Shown: one piece after another, positions 28,972 to 38,857 of the stretch | Position numbering within the stretch: the first letter of the stretch is position 1 | Layout: each line of letters opens with the position of its first letter | Source of the DNA: Bartonella sp. A05 | GTDB lineage: Bacteria > Pseudomonadota > Alphaproteobacteria > Rhizobiales > Rhizobiaceae | NCBI RefSeq assembly: GCF_026930145.1 | Contig: NZ_JANHOJ010000001.1 | Span: 372,001-436,000 of the forward strand | Direction: 5' to 3' | DNA: 64,000 bases | The notes under the pieces: generated by a model | Database searches by the model: none | What the model was told of the DNA's origin: nothing | What the model saw: the letters and a program-made list of their open reading frames with translations, nothing else | Translations under genes and position numbers: made by a program

Positions 28972-29310
28972 GTTCTGCACAATGACAGACTAAGATATCC
29001 AATGTAGCCGTAATGTTTCTGGGGCGAATGGTGAATGCATTGTTGTTTTTCGTCAATATTTACAATTTAATTGTGTTTTATATGAAAATATACAATTTAA
29101 AGTTGATTTTTTGATGTTTATTTTGTAGTACTGATTTGGGGAGGGTACTTCAGCGATGTTTCTATTTGCATGGTGCAGCAAATGCTCTGTGTTGGGTTGA
29201 GCAGGGTGTCGGTTTTGATAGCTTTTTTTAAGACTTATGAGGGGGTGTTGTGGTATGCGCGTTTGTTGATATGACAGACGTTAAAAACAAAGCTGAAGAA
29301 GTGGATTAAT
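28972..29310 (+). pseudogene. Decayed rpmB copy 2
   Basis: CAAATGCTCTGTGTTGGGTT at 29179-29198 matches the intact gene's CAAATGCTTTGCGTTCGGTT at 28150-28169. GGTTTTGATAGCTTTTT matches GGTCTTGATAGCTTTTT just downstream. The end (AAAGCTGAAGAAGTGGATTAA) corresponds to the parent's AAAGCTGAGCAAGTTATCTGA. The N-terminal half is recognisable from about 28975, interrupted by inserted AT-rich sequence. It is not translatable as L28. Confidence 0.75.
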
Positions 29311-29312
29311 CG

Positions 29313-29340
29313 CTTCGGTTTCTTCCGAAGTTCTTTTTTA
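29313..29340 (+). terminator. Rho-independent terminator at the end of rpmB copy 2
   Basis: CTTCGG (29313-29318) and CCGAAG (29325-29330) form a perfect 6-base stem with loop TTTCTT, followed by TTCTTTTTTA. It begins 3 bases after the decayed stop codon. The intact rpmB has no equally clear hairpin, so this may be the ancestral rpmB terminator. Confidence 0.7.
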
Positions 29341-29499
29341 CTTTAATTTTGGAGAGTTTATATGGATTCTTTAGATCTTTTTAAGAGATCGTGGGGTATT
29401 TTATGTAAATGGTTTGCATCTGTTGATCATTTTTTTACAACGACTTTACCCGGTTTATTTTCGTAAAATTTCTTAATGTGCAGGTCTTTGGTAGCATCG

Positions 29500-29790
29500 T
29501 ACTTGTGCATGAGTAGACTAAGCCATTTAATGTGGCAGGAATATTAATCTATGCAAACGGCAAACATGGTATCGTTTTGTTCAATTTTTGCTTCAATCTT
29601 TGCAATGTGACATTGACTTTAGAGATGCTTTAGAAATGTTGCCGTTTGTGTATTTTGATGAGCGTTTTGCGTTCGATTGAGTGTCACAATTATTTTGATC
29701 CATTTTTTAGAAAGTGCTTGTGATAAAAAACTATCGCAGCAGATGTATTTCCTTTCAATGTCACTTCGTTAAGGAAGATAGAGATCATTA
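29500..29790 (+). pseudogene. Decayed rpmB copy 3
   Basis: AATCTTTGCAATGTGACATT at 29595-29614 matches 19 of 20 bases of the intact gene at 28086-28105. It is followed in order by matches to the L28 regions encoding [13 protein letters not shown] and DDKTLSQR. The 5' part also aligns, with TATTAATCTATGCAAAC against TGTTAGCCATGCCAAC. Internal stops and indels make it non-functional. The sequence from 29791 to 29934 holds no recognised gene. Confidence 0.75.
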
Positions 29791-29934
29791 AGGAAATCTT
29801 TGAATAAAGATTTCATGTCTTCAATTCAGAACAAAGTCAGATTACTTGCTTTTGTTTTAGAGTATGGTATGTTGTGGCCTCAGTGTTTGATCACAGTATT
29901 TTATTGATTCCACTTTCATTCTCTGGTTAGAAAA

Positions 29935-30597
29935 ATGTTATCAACATTTAGATTTTTGCGCGCGCAGAAAAAGAAAAAATATATTATTTTTTCTAGCTTT
30001 GCGATGTGTGTTGCAGTGACTATTTCCAATATTCTGGTTCAGTATCCTGTCCATTGGTTTAATTTGAATGAGATATTGACCTATGGGGCTTTTACTTATC
30101 CGGTTGCTTTTCTTATTAATGACCTTACTAATCGTTTTTATGGTCCAGCCGCTGCGCGGTGTGTTGTTTATGCTGGTTTTTTAACGGGTTGTTTTGTATC
30201 GTGGGTATTGGCGACACCGCGGTTGGCGATTGCATCTAGTGCGGCGTTTTTATTTGGACAATTGCTTGATATTATTGTTTTCACGCCTTTACGGCGTAAA
30301 ACATGGTGGAAGGCGCCTTTAGCTGCTGCGTTGGTTGGATCAGCTTTGGATACAATTTTGTTTTTTGCACTTGCCTTTTCTTACCATTTTGCTTTTATCG
30401 ATCAGATGACAGGTTGTTCCGATAGTTCTATTCTGGAAAACACAATGTTTTGGGGAATGACGATACCGGTTTGGCTTTCACTCGCTTTTGGCGATTTTAT
30501 GGTAAAAATTGTTATGAGTCTGATTATGCTTGTGCCTTATGGTACGATGTTGCGCAGTTTTAGTGCGTACTCTTTATCAAGACAACTGAAAAGATAA
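29935..30597 (+). CDS. VUT family (YhhQ-like) queuosine-precursor transporter
   Basis: A 220-residue inner-membrane protein with about six hydrophobic helices and the family motif VAFLINDLTNRFYGP near residue 60, which is characteristic of the VUT/ECF-like group. YhhQ in E. coli imports 7-cyano-7-deazaguanine and 7-aminomethyl-7-deazaguanine for queuosine tRNA modification, and the same role is inferred here. The start ATG 29935 follows a weak AGAAAA site. It stands alone, downstream of the rpmB pseudogene array and convergent with cobT. Confidence 0.85.
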   Translation: MLSTFRFLRAQKKKKYIIFSSFAMCVAVTISNILVQYPVHWFNLNEILTYGAFTYPVAFLINDLTNRFYGPAAARCVVYAGFLTGCFVSWVLATPRLAIASSAAFLFGQLLDIIVFTPLRRKTWWKAPLAAALVGSALDTILFFALAFSYHFAFIDQMTGCSDSSILENTMFWGMTIPVWLSLAFGDFMVKIVMSLIMLVPYGTMLRSFSAYSLSRQLKR

Positions 30598-30750
30598 TGA
30601 TTTTATCTTGTATAAATGATGGCATTATCGTTGACCATTATTGCAGTTGGTGGAATTTCATAATGTGTTTGTAGAATGATAGTCTTTTAAAGGTGTGTTT
30701 TATGTAGCCATTTTAATATGGCGAATGTTTCAATGTTGAATACATGCTGA

Positions 30751-32652
30751 TTAAGCATGTGCTCTTAGGGGATGCACTTTTTTATCACTAAAGAGTGCCG
30801 CCAATTGCTTTGTGATGGCGCAAGCTAGTTCTTCAGCATTTGCAATTGTTACGGCGCGTTGATAATAGCGTGTAACATCATGACCAATTCCAATGGCAAT
30901 TAATTCTATAGGTGAATATGCTTGAATTTCTTGAATAACAGCACGCAAGTGCTTTTCAAGATAATTGCCAGAATTAACGGAAAGTGTTGAATCATCAACG
31001 GGTGCGCCATCAGAAATAACCATCAGAATGCGGCGATATTCGTGTCGTAATAAAAGACGCTGATGTGCCCAAATAAGTGCTTCACCATCAATATTTTCTT
31101 TCAGCAATCCTTCCTGCATCATCAAACCTAAATTGCGCCGCGCACGACGCCATGGTGTATCAGCGCTTTTATAGATAATATGGCGCAAATCGTTGAGACG
31201 TCCTGGATGGTCGGGCTTGTTTTGATTGATCCACTCTTTGCGCGTTTGTCCACCTTTCCAAGCTTTGGTGGTAAAGCCCAAAATTTCAACTTTAACACCA
31301 CAACGTTCAAGTGTTTGTGCCAAAATATCAGCACAGCTCGCAGCAACAGTAATCGGCCGTCCTCGCATTGAACCTGAATTATCAATAAGTAATGATACAA
31401 CTGTATCACGAAATTGTGTATCGCATTCCATTTTGAATGAAAGAGATTGCATCGGATCTATAATGAGACGTGAAAGCCGTGCTGTATCGAGATATCCTTC
31501 CTCAAGATCAAAATTCCAAGCGCGATTTTGTTGTGCCATGAGGCGGCGCTGCAGATGATTTGCTAAACGTCCGACAATAGTTTGAAGATGATTTAATTGT
31601 TGATCAAGACAATGACGTAAGCGATTCAATTCGCCTTCAGAACATAAATCTGTTGCTTCCACAACTTCATCAAATTGATTGGTAAAAATTGTGTAATCAG
31701 TAAGCCTCTCCATTTGTTGCAAAGTATGGAAAGGGGGTTTTGATTTATGTATTGTTTTCTGGCAAAGATTTTCTTGTTCTGCCTCACCTTTAGCATCATC
31801 ACTTGATTGGGTGGCTCGAGCTTTTCCTTTGTCTTGTGTATCGCTTTTTTGTTCAGTTATTTTTTTTTCATCACTTTGGAGATGCTTTTTGTTCACGCTC
31901 CCTTCGTTTTCTTGATTTTTGATATCATCACTGTTTTTTGATTTTTTGTTGTTGGTATTATCGGAATTATCTTCCAGTTTGACCGCCATCTTTAGTGCAA
32001 AAAGCATCTGGCGTACAATACGCGCGAAAGCATCTTGGTTATGAATATGGTGTGTGAGTTCGTACAGTTCTGAAGCGGCTTTTTGCTCGATTTCTTGACG
32101 CCATAGCTCCAGTACCGATCCGGCTTCTGGTGGAGGAGGACGTGCTGTTATTTTTTCGCGTAATAGAAGTGCGATCGCTTCCTGGATAGGCGCTTCACTT
32201 TGGCTGCTGATCATTTGATAATGGGCTTTTTTGTATTTATCAGCGAGCATTCTATCAAGATTATATGCGATCCCTTCCATTGCTAAAGTGCCAATTGCCT
32301 CAACACGTGTTTGCTCAAGAGCGTCAAAAATGGCACGTGCTTCAGGTTCTGTTGGGGAGAATTGGGCGTGAATATAGCTATTATGCCACGCTTTTCGTAA
32401 CGCTATGGAATCTCCTAATCCGCGTGTGACAGCAATATCTGCATCTGTTGCATGTTGTGGCAATTCTGGTAAACAAGCGCGATTTCCATTCAGTGATGGT
32501 CTGTTATGGCTAAAAACGATTTCAAGATCGCGTGTGCCAGCAATTGTGCGTATACAGATGGAAGTGGCTGTTTTGAAAGATTCAACATCAAGGTTGTCGT
32601 TGAGAGAGCGATTTGTCAGATTTTGGTAGTTATCGCCAGCTTCTGCGACCAT
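30751..32652 (-). CDS. cobT: Cobaltochelatase subunit CobT
   Basis: A 633-residue CobT: an N-terminal helical part, a very acidic and Lys-rich low-complexity linker around residues 215-305, and a C-terminal von Willebrand A domain. The metal-binding MIDAS motif is [10 protein letters not shown] near residue 422. With CobS it forms the chaperone-like half of aerobic cobaltochelatase, which inserts cobalt into hydrogenobyrinate diamide together with CobN. No cobN or other cobalamin gene lies in the window. cobS is directly upstream (27 bases), forming a cobS-cobT operon. Confidence 0.95.
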   Translation of the reverse strand: MVAEAGDNYQNLTNRSLNDNLDVESFKTATSICIRTIAGTRDLEIVFSHNRPSLNGNRACLPELPQHATDADIAVTRGLGDSIALRKAWHNSYIHAQFSPTEPEARAIFDALEQTRVEAIGTLAMEGIAYNLDRMLADKYKKAHYQMISSQSEAPIQEAIALLLREKITARPPPPEAGSVLELWRQEIEQKAASELYELTHHIHNQDAFARIVRQMLFALKMAVKLEDNSDNTNNKKSKNSDDIKNQENEGSVNKKHLQSDEKKITEQKSDTQDKGKARATQSSDDAKGEAEQENLCQKTIHKSKPPFHTLQQMERLTDYTIFTNQFDEVVEATDLCSEGELNRLRHCLDQQLNHLQTIVGRLANHLQRRLMAQQNRAWNFDLEEGYLDTARLSRLIIDPMQSLSFKMECDTQFRDTVVSLLIDNSGSMRGRPITVAASCADILAQTLERCGVKVEILGFTTKAWKGGQTRKEWINQNKPDHPGRLNDLRHIIYKSADTPWRRARRNLGLMMQEGLLKENIDGEALIWAHQRLLLRHEYRRILMVISDGAPVDDSTLSVNSGNYLEKHLRAVIQEIQAYSPIELIAIGIGHDVTRYYQRAVTIANAEELACAITKQLAALFSDKKVHPLRAHA

Positions 32653-32679
32653 GATTGACGGTTTCCTTAGAGTCAGACA

Positions 32680-33654
32680 TCATGAATTAAATGATGCGGA
32701 GAGCTCTTTTCCAAAAGCACGTTGATAAAATTCTGCAACAGTTGTACGTTCGAGTTCATCACATTTATTGAGAAAGGTTAAGCGAAAGGCAAAGCCAATA
32801 TTTTGAAAAATTTCGGTATTTTCTGCCCAAGTAATAACTGTACGTGGACTCATAACTGTTGAAAGATCACCATTGACAAAAGCCTGGCGTACCATGTTAG
32901 CGACATGCACCATTTGTGAAATTGTTTTTCTTCCTTCAGTTGTTTGAAAATATTTGACCTTCGAATAAACGATATCGACTTCGGTGTCATGGGGCAAATA
33001 ATTTAATATGGTTACAATAGACCAACGATCCATTTGGGCTTGATTGATCTGTTGGGTGCCATGATAAAGCCCCGTTGTATCGCCAAGGCCAATCGTATTT
33101 GCTGTTGCAAAAAGACGAAATGCTGGATGAGGAGAAATAACACGGCTTTGATCTAACAGGCTGAGTCGTCCAGAAGCCTCAAGAACGCGTTGGATGACAA
33201 ACATAACATCCGGTCGGCCTGCATCATATTCATCGAAAACGAGAGCGATATTATGTTGATAAGCCCATGGTAAAATACCATCTTTAAATTCAGTAATTTG
33301 CATACCATCTTTTAAAACAATTGCATCTTTGCCTACGAGATCAATGCGGCTGACGTGACTATCGAGATTGATCCGAATACAAGGCCAGTTAAGGCGTGCA
33401 GCAACTTGTTCAATATGCGTTGATTTACCTGTGCCATGATAGCCAGAAATCATAACACGGCGGTTACAAGAAAAGCCTGCCAAGATGGCTAAGGTTGTTT
33501 GCTGGTCAAAAAGATAATCGGGATCTAAATCAGGGACGTGCGGGCTTGTTGAGCTAAAAGCAGGCACTGTTATATCCGTATCGATTTTGAACACATCACG
33601 AGCACAGATTGTGATGTCAGGCATATTTTCGTTTGCAAAGTTTGTTTTGGTCAT
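32680..33654 (-). CDS. cobS: Cobaltochelatase subunit CobS, MoxR-like AAA+ ATPase
   Basis: AAA+ ATPase of about 325 residues. Walker A is GYHGTGKST, Walker B is [12 protein letters not shown], and the arginine-containing [12 protein letters not shown] segment lies between them, as in CobS. It assembles with CobT into a hexameric ring that drives metal insertion by CobN. ATG 33654 ([13 protein letters not shown]) is preferred over 33720, because the extra 22 residues do not resemble the family. It is cotranscribed with cobT. Confidence 0.94.
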   Translation of the reverse strand: MTKTNFANENMPDITICARDVFKIDTDITVPAFSSTSPHVPDLDPDYLFDQQTTLAILAGFSCNRRVMISGYHGTGKSTHIEQVAARLNWPCIRINLDSHVSRIDLVGKDAIVLKDGMQITEFKDGILPWAYQHNIALVFDEYDAGRPDVMFVIQRVLEASGRLSLLDQSRVISPHPAFRLFATANTIGLGDTTGLYHGTQQINQAQMDRWSIVTILNYLPHDTEVDIVYSKVKYFQTTEGRKTISQMVHVANMVRQAFVNGDLSTVMSPRTVITWAENTEIFQNIGFAFRLTFLNKCDELERTTVAEFYQRAFGKELSASFNS

Positions 33655-33863
33655 TGTGTTTCTGGAAAGAGATCCGCTGTTCATCATCTGAGTAAACAAA
33701 GAATACAAGACATAGAACACTTATGCAATGCTCTATGGAAGAGAGTATTTAAGTATGAAGGAAACATATTGGTACATTTTGGGTACATTTTATGTCACAA
33801 CGCTTTGAGAAATAATGGTTAGATGGACATTTAAATAGGGTTGTTTAGCACATAAATGGGGTT

Positions 33864-34484
33864 TTAACACAGACCAGATTTTTTTAGTAAGTTATAAGCG
33901 CTTAGAACTTCGCGAAAACGTTCTTCAGAAGAACGATTGCCACCATTGGCATCAGGATGATGTTTTTTGACCAATTCTTTATATTTTGTTTTAATGTCTT
34001 CGGCGGAAGCATTCGTTTGTAATCCTAACGTATCAAAGGCTTTGGCTTCCAAGGGTTTTATTTTGCGTGAGCTGGTATTGGTCGCATGGCGTTGAGTGAA
34101 AATTGTGTATGGGTTGCGCATGCGATTTTGATAGGCTGCTGTTCCAGAGCGAATCTTAGAATAATCAGCTGATGTTTTTGTTGATGTGCTATTGCTAAAG
34201 TCGGTAGACCATGTTGGACGATGCCCCGTGAGAGCATCTTTTTGAAATTTCGCGATATCTTTATCGCTGAGGCCTGAGAAATAATTAAAATTCTTATTGT
34301 AAGCGCGCACATGGTTGATACAGAAGTACAAATATTGTCCTTCGCGATTTCGACCTGCTGGTGCTTTGTGCGAACCTGCTTTTTCACAACCCTCCCACTG
34401 ACATTGCTGTATTTGTGATTCAGCCTGTTTTTTTCTATTAGAACTGATACGAATTGAGTCGAATAATTTAGATGTTGTTGTCAT
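33864..34484 (-). CDS. J-domain (DnaJ-like) protein
   Basis: A 206-residue protein with a C-terminal J domain (about residues 148-206) that contains the essential HPD tripeptide in KKHHPDANGG, so it should stimulate a DnaK-type ATPase. The N-terminal part has CEWEGC/CINH-like Cys and His residues (QCQWEGCEKAG, FCINHVRAYN), suggesting a small metal-binding element. This type of reversed-architecture J protein is frequent beside bolA and cobS in Rhizobiales. Client proteins are unknown. It is divergent from bolA. Confidence 0.88.
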   Translation of the reverse strand: MTTTSKLFDSIRISSNRKKQAESQIQQCQWEGCEKAGSHKAPAGRNREGQYLYFCINHVRAYNKNFNYFSGLSDKDIAKFQKDALTGHRPTWSTDFSNSTSTKTSADYSKIRSGTAAYQNRMRNPYTIFTQRHATNTSSRKIKPLEAKAFDTLGLQTNASAEDIKTKYKELVKKHHPDANGGNRSSEERFREVLSAYNLLKKSGLC

Positions 34485-34606
34485 GTGTTTGACTTATGCA
34501 AAATTGATCTGTTTGACAAGAATTGACTTTTGAAAAATTTGTTCTCATACGCATTTTGTATCAAAAAAAGCAAACCATGATACCTGTTTTTGTAAAGGAA
34601 AAAAAG

Positions 34607-34885
34607 ATGCCAACCGCGGTTCAGACAATTATTAAGACAAAACTCAATGACGCTTTCTATCCGCAAAAGCTTGAAGTGATTAATGAGAGTCATCTTCATG
34701 CCGGACATCATCATGAGAGGCATATTTTCGATGGTCAAGGGGAAACGCATTTTCGAGTAAAAATGACTTCTTCTTTTTTTTCAGGGATGACGCGCGTAGA
34801 AATACATCGGGCAATTTATAAAGTTTTGCAGCAAGAGTTAGCGGCAAATGTACATGCTTTAGCGCTTGAGGTTGAGTGTATCTAA
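34607..34885 (+). CDS. BolA family protein
   Basis: A 92-residue BolA-type protein with the class II KH-like fold. The family signature is HERHIFDGQGETHFRVKMTS-like sequence near residues 35-54, ending in the helix RVEIHRAIYKVLQQEL. BolA proteins pair with monothiol glutaredoxins in iron-sulfur handling and can bind DNA. I start at ATG 34607 because AAAGGA lies at proper spacing; the longer reading from 34523 adds 28 unrelated residues. The last 4 bases overlap the convergent xerC gene. Confidence 0.92.
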   Translation: MPTAVQTIIKTKLNDAFYPQKLEVINESHLHAGHHHERHIFDGQGETHFRVKMTSSFFSGMTRVEIHRAIYKVLQQELAANVHALALEVECI

Positions 34886-35880
34886 CATTTTTTTCTCGGT
34901 TTACAAATCTTTGAAGCGCGTGGATGCGCTTTTTGATAAATTTCCGATAAGTGGTTTGTTTCCAGGTGAGTATAGACTTGTGTTGTGGATAGGTAAGCAT
35001 GGCCAAGGAGTTCTTGAATCGTGCGTAAATCTCCTCCTCTCGATAAAAGATGGGTGGCGAAAGAATGACGCAATGCATGTGGTGTGGCAGTTTCTGGCAA
35101 ACCAAGGCTGGCACGTAAGTTTTGAACGGTGCGCTGAATAATAGCTGGCTGCAAAGGCTTTCCTCGGGCGCCACGAAACATTGGTTGGTTATTTACCAAA
35201 GGATAAGGACAACATTTGAGATAATGTTGAACTGTTTCATAAACAGTTTTGATAAGGGGGATAAGACGTGTTTTTCCGCCTTTTCCAATAACAGATATGC
35301 TTATCATCTCGGGATCAGAAAATTGCTCTGGAGTAAGCGATAAAGCTTCCGATATCCGCATGCCACACCCATAAATGAGAATCAAGACAGCAGCATTACG
35401 AGCAGTGATCCATGGTTCATCTTCCTGTTGATTTTCTTGTTTGACCATTTTCAGTGCTGCTTTTATAGTTAAGGGTTTTGGAAGAGACTTTTGGTGTTTT
35501 GGTGTGCGGATAAGCTGAGCAGCAGGAACATCAACAATTCCTTCGCGAGATAAATATCGAAAAAAAGAGCGCAAACCCGCTATACCTCGGCTCAAGGAGC
35601 GTGCGCTTATGTTGTGTGTACGACGATCGGCTAAATAAGCGCGCAAATCAACAACACGCAAATCAGCAAGGTCATTGAAAGTTGGTTCGTTCCCTAGATG
35701 TCGACAAAGAAAAGACAAAAATTGTCGTGTATCCCGTTCATAGGATTCCACTGTTCGTTCGGACATCCGACGTGTTTGTGTAAGACTATCCAACCAGTTT
35801 TTTCTTGCGGTTAAAACGGCATGATCTGCTGGAATCAGAGGAACATTTTTGTTTTTTTTTCTGTCATCTGTTGAGAGCAT
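34882..35880 (-). CDS. xerC: Tyrosine recombinase XerC
   Basis: Site-specific recombinase of 332 residues that resolves chromosome dimers at dif with XerD. The N-terminal SAM-like core-binding domain covers residues 25-115. The catalytic domain shows the tetrad: Arg in GCGMRISEAL near 183, HxxR in HALRHSFATHLL near 273, His in LGHAYLSTT near 298, and the nucleophilic Tyr in QVYTHLE near 307. Length and the RMSERTVESYERDTRQFLSF start fit Rhizobiales XerC rather than a phage integrase, and no att-like repeats are seen beside it. Confidence 0.9.
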   Translation of the reverse strand: MLSTDDRKKNKNVPLIPADHAVLTARKNWLDSLTQTRRMSERTVESYERDTRQFLSFLCRHLGNEPTFNDLADLRVVDLRAYLADRRTHNISARSLSRGIAGLRSFFRYLSREGIVDVPAAQLIRTPKHQKSLPKPLTIKAALKMVKQENQQEDEPWITARNAAVLILIYGCGMRISEALSLTPEQFSDPEMISISVIGKGGKTRLIPLIKTVYETVQHYLKCCPYPLVNNQPMFRGARGKPLQPAIIQRTVQNLRASLGLPETATPHALRHSFATHLLSRGGDLRTIQELLGHAYLSTTQVYTHLETNHLSEIYQKAHPRASKICKPRKKC

Positions 35881-35918
35881 TCTTTTAAGGGTACTATTAT
35901 TTTTCAGATTTTGCAGTA

Positions 35919-36731
35919 TTAGCGGTTATCACCTTGCTTTGGAGGCTGTTCTTTATGATTGGTGGTTTTATTATCTCTTTTTACATCGGCGATTTTATTG
36001 TCGCTTTTCATAGAGAGTATTTTTAAAAGATTGTTCATTGACATAAGATGTGCAAAAATACAGCCCAAGAAACCATTTTTATGCAGTTTGGCAAGCTGAT
36101 TAGCGGATAATTTGTTGAGCTTTTCTTCATCAACAATCCAGAAATGTTCTAATTTTGCTGAATGACCTTTGTCGTTTGTCACATTGATTGATTTTTCGCT
36201 CAAAAGGTCCATGCTTGCAAGAGTATTAATAAATTCAGAAGTCTTGTCCATAGCAATTCTAAATTTTTCCAGAAATTGGATACGCTCTTCCAGAAAAGGA
36301 GAAACAGACCCATCTGAATTGAAGAGATCTACGCCTTCAACTTCATTAAACATGCCTGACTCTTGGTCAAAGCAAACAGAAAGTTCTTTTTCATTTGGTA
36401 TTTGTGCGAGAATAAAAGGATAACGACGAATAAAAGCAGGAATATAAGTATCTTTTTTCCAGTTTTTATTGGTCGTGACGTAATCATTTTCATTATTAGA
36501 AAGACCAACTAGAGCAACAGATGTATAGTGTCGCTTATTTTGTTCATCTTGTGCACTCATAAATAAAATAGGATAATCTAATGCAGTTGTAAAATATTCA
36601 CTGTTCGCTAAAGGAACCCAATGTGTATTCTTAGCGAAGGACATATCGCTCGAGGGCTTAAATTTAAGGGTTTTGTGGGTGACTTTGTTGATGGGGATAA
36701 TATTTTTATAAAAAAGCATGATATTTGCCAT
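35919..36731 (-). CDS. SapC family protein
   Basis: A 270-residue protein matching the SapC (PF07277) pattern: an N-terminal HWVPLANSEYFTTALDYPILF-type block near residues 37-58, and a central PFILAQIPNEKELSVCFDQES region. The family was named from Campylobacter S-layer loci, but its members in Proteobacteria have no proven function. There is no signal peptide, and the C-terminal 30 residues are polar and Lys/Asn-rich. It is divergent from rimM. Confidence 0.75.
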   Translation of the reverse strand: MANIMLFYKNIIPINKVTHKTLKFKPSSDMSFAKNTHWVPLANSEYFTTALDYPILFMSAQDEQNKRHYTSVALVGLSNNENDYVTTNKNWKKDTYIPAFIRRYPFILAQIPNEKELSVCFDQESGMFNEVEGVDLFNSDGSVSPFLEERIQFLEKFRIAMDKTSEFINTLASMDLLSEKSINVTNDKGHSAKLEHFWIVDEEKLNKLSANQLAKLHKNGFLGCIFAHLMSMNNLLKILSMKSDNKIADVKRDNKTTNHKEQPPKQGDNR

Positions 36732-36885
36732 AAGATTTTATCCTTCGTTAATCTGTTTTTTGTCACCAAAAAAGGCCTTTTCAAGAGATTTTTGATATGG
36801 CAACAACAATGAATAGAAAGTTACAGATATATTAACAGTTTTTAAAGAGATACTATTTTTACATGGAGCATAATAGAAATTTTAC

Positions 36886-37431
36886 ATGGAGAATAATAAA
36901 AAAAAGCTTAAAAATAAAGTCTGTCTTGCCATCATTGGTTCTGCCCATGGTATAAAGGGAGATGTGTGGATTAAGGTATTGAGTGATGAACCGAAGCGTT
37001 TAAAAGCTTATGGAGTTCTTTACGATGAAATGGGGCGTTCGTATGAAATTGTAACACTTCGCGCGCAAAATAAGGGTGTAGTTGTGCGTTTTAAAGGGAT
37101 TGAAGGGCGCAGTGCTGGAGAAGCTTTAAAGGGAATTCATCTTTACGTTGAACGCGATCAATTGGCAGATGATTTGGGTGAGGATGAATTTTATCAAATA
37201 GATTTAATTGGGCTTCGTGTGTATGATTGTACAGATCAGATCCTGGGTGAAGTGAGTGGTTTTTTTAATTTTGGGGCTGGTGATTTGCTAGAAATACGTT
37301 TAGACACGCGAAAAACAGTGCTCATTCCCTTTAGCAAGGCAGCTGTACCAAAAATTTGCATTGCTTCTGGTTTTCTTGTTGTCGATCCATTGGCTGCCGG
37401 TTTATCTAGTGGTGAAAAAAAGTTAAAGTAG
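36886..37431 (+). CDS. rimM: Ribosome maturation factor RimM
   Basis: 16S rRNA processing factor of 181 residues that binds S19 and helps mature the 30S head. The N-terminal beta-barrel has IIGSAHGIKGDVWIKVL, and the PRC-barrel half contains EFYQIDLIGLRVYD and LIPFSKAAVP. The upstream 20 bases contain an imperfect duplicate of the start region (ACATGGAGCATAATA and ACATGGAGAATAATA); only the second ATG is in frame. It forms an operon with trmD (44-base gap). Confidence 0.96.
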   Translation: MENNKKKLKNKVCLAIIGSAHGIKGDVWIKVLSDEPKRLKAYGVLYDEMGRSYEIVTLRAQNKGVVVRFKGIEGRSAGEALKGIHLYVERDQLADDLGEDEFYQIDLIGLRVYDCTDQILGEVSGFFNFGAGDLLEIRLDTRKTVLIPFSKAAVPKICIASGFLVVDPLAAGLSSGEKKLK

Positions 37432-37475
37432 AAACGCGCTTGAACTTAAGAGAGCGATGATAAAGGAATGCAAGC

Positions 37476-38174
37476 ATGAAGTTTCAAGCGCGTGTCTTAA
37501 CGCTTTATCCTGAAATGTTTCCGGGTTTTTTGGGTTATTCTCTAGCTGGGCAGGCTTTAAAACGGGGAATATGGTCACTCGATACAGTGCAGATTAGAGA
37601 TTTTGCTTTGGATAAGCACCATAGCGTTGATGATACACCGGCTGGCGGTGGTGCTGGTATGGTCATGCGGGCAGATGTTTTAGCAGCTGCCATTGATAGT
37701 TGTCCGCCTGATTCGCCAAAATTATTGCTAAGTCCGCGCGGGCGGACTTTTAACCAGGCTTATGCGCGGTCTTTGGCATTGGGTTCGGGAGTAACGTTGA
37801 TTTGTGGACGCTTTGAAGGGGTGGATGAACGTGTGATAGAAGCGCGGAAACTGGAAGAAGTTTCAATTGGTGATTATATCCTTTCAGGTGGAGAAACGGC
37901 AGCGTTTGTTCTCTTAGATGCAATTGTGCGGCTGCTTCCCGGTGTTATGGGAAATAGGGTTTCTGGGGAATATGAAAGTTTTGAAAATGGTTTACTGGAA
38001 TATCCACATTATACGCGCCCTTCTGTTTTTGAAGGACGAGGCATTCCACAGGTATTAGTATCAGGTCATCACAAAGCCATAGCGGATTGGCGCCAAAAGC
38101 AAGCCGAAGTGTTAACATCTCAACGTCGCCCCGATCTCTATGCTCTTTATGACAAAAATCGTCAGAAAACTTGA
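37476..38174 (+). CDS. trmD: tRNA (guanine-N1)-methyltransferase TrmD
   Basis: SPOUT-class enzyme that makes m1G37 in tRNAs reading CNN codons and prevents frameshifting. The 232 residues include [18 protein letters not shown] at the start, [13 protein letters not shown], and the deep trefoil-knot SAM site [13 protein letters not shown] followed by [13 protein letters not shown]. Length is normal. An AAAGGAATG Shine-Dalgarno precedes ATG 37476. rplS follows after about 190 bases. Confidence 0.98.
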   Translation: MKFQARVLTLYPEMFPGFLGYSLAGQALKRGIWSLDTVQIRDFALDKHHSVDDTPAGGGAGMVMRADVLAAAIDSCPPDSPKLLLSPRGRTFNQAYARSLALGSGVTLICGRFEGVDERVIEARKLEEVSIGDYILSGGETAAFVLLDAIVRLLPGVMGNRVSGEYESFENGLLEYPHYTRPSVFEGRGIPQVLVSGHHKAIADWRQKQAEVLTSQRRPDLYALYDKNRQKT

Positions 38175-38365
38175 TTCATTATGTAAGATAGTGTATTGCA
38201 CAGTGCACTTTCCAGAGATCTTTCTGTGGATACAAAAATAAAAGATAGTGTATTCGCTCCTGTGTAAGGCATAGCCTAAAGAACGCCTTTTCTATATTCA
38301 GGAAAGCTTTTTTCGGTGAGGGTTGAGCGCTCTGACTGTTCGATAAGAACATAAGGATGAAAGAA

Positions 38366-38806
38366 ATGAATATTATAGCACAGCTTGAAGCTGAACAATG
38401 TGCAAAAATCGAAGAAAAACGTAAACTTCCAGCCTTTCAAGCAGGTGATACGGTGCGTGTTATGGTGCGTGTAACGGAAGGTACGCGTACGCGTGTTCAG
38501 GCTTACGAGGGCGTGTGCATTGCGCGTTCAGGGGGAGGTTTGAATGAGACCTTTACAGTGCGTAAAATTTCTTATGGTGAAGGTGTAGAGCGTGTGTTTC
38601 CGGTTTATTCTCCTTTGATCGAGGGGGTTGAGCTTGTGCGTCGGGGTAAAGTTCGTCGTGCAAAACTCTATTATCTTCGTAAGTTAAGAGGTAAGGCGGC
38701 GCGTATCGTTGAAAAAAGAGATTACCGTAAAAAAGATGCAAAGAGTGCTAAGAGAATAGAAACCACGCCTGTTGCTGCAGATGCTGTAGGACAAACTGCT
38801 GAATAA
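38366..38806 (+). CDS. rplS: 50S ribosomal protein L19
   Basis: Large-subunit protein L19 at the 30S-50S interface. The sequence has the family core [20 protein letters not shown] and the signature [32 protein letters not shown], seen as consecutive blocks. The C-terminal 30 residues are a Lys/Ala tail as in Rhizobiales. ATG 38366 (MNIIAQ) is favoured because AGGA lies 7 bases upstream; ATG 38357 is too close to that site. A strong terminator follows. Confidence 0.97.
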   Translation: MNIIAQLEAEQCAKIEEKRKLPAFQAGDTVRVMVRVTEGTRTRVQAYEGVCIARSGGGLNETFTVRKISYGEGVERVFPVYSPLIEGVELVRRGKVRRAKLYYLRKLRGKAARIVEKRDYRKKDAKSAKRIETTPVAADAVGQTAE

Positions 38807-38828
38807 GCACTCATTGATAAGATTCATG

Positions 38829-38857
38829 GAAAAAGCGGCATAAAGCCGCTTTTTTGC
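38829..38857 (+). terminator. Rho-independent terminator of the rimM-trmD-rplS unit
   Basis: AAAAGCGGC (38831-38839) and GCCGCTTTT (38845-38853) form a perfect 9-base stem with an ATAAA loop and a T-run of six. It is 22 bases past the rplS stop. Confidence 0.9.

Noticed and set aside
28287-29934. CRISPR array or short-repeat region after rpmB
   Set aside because: The repeating units are about 0.5 kb and degenerate copies of rpmB, with no short identical repeats and spacers.
34882-35880. Phage or island integrase
   Set aside because: The protein has XerC-like length and N-terminus, with no att repeats, tRNA or phage genes beside it.
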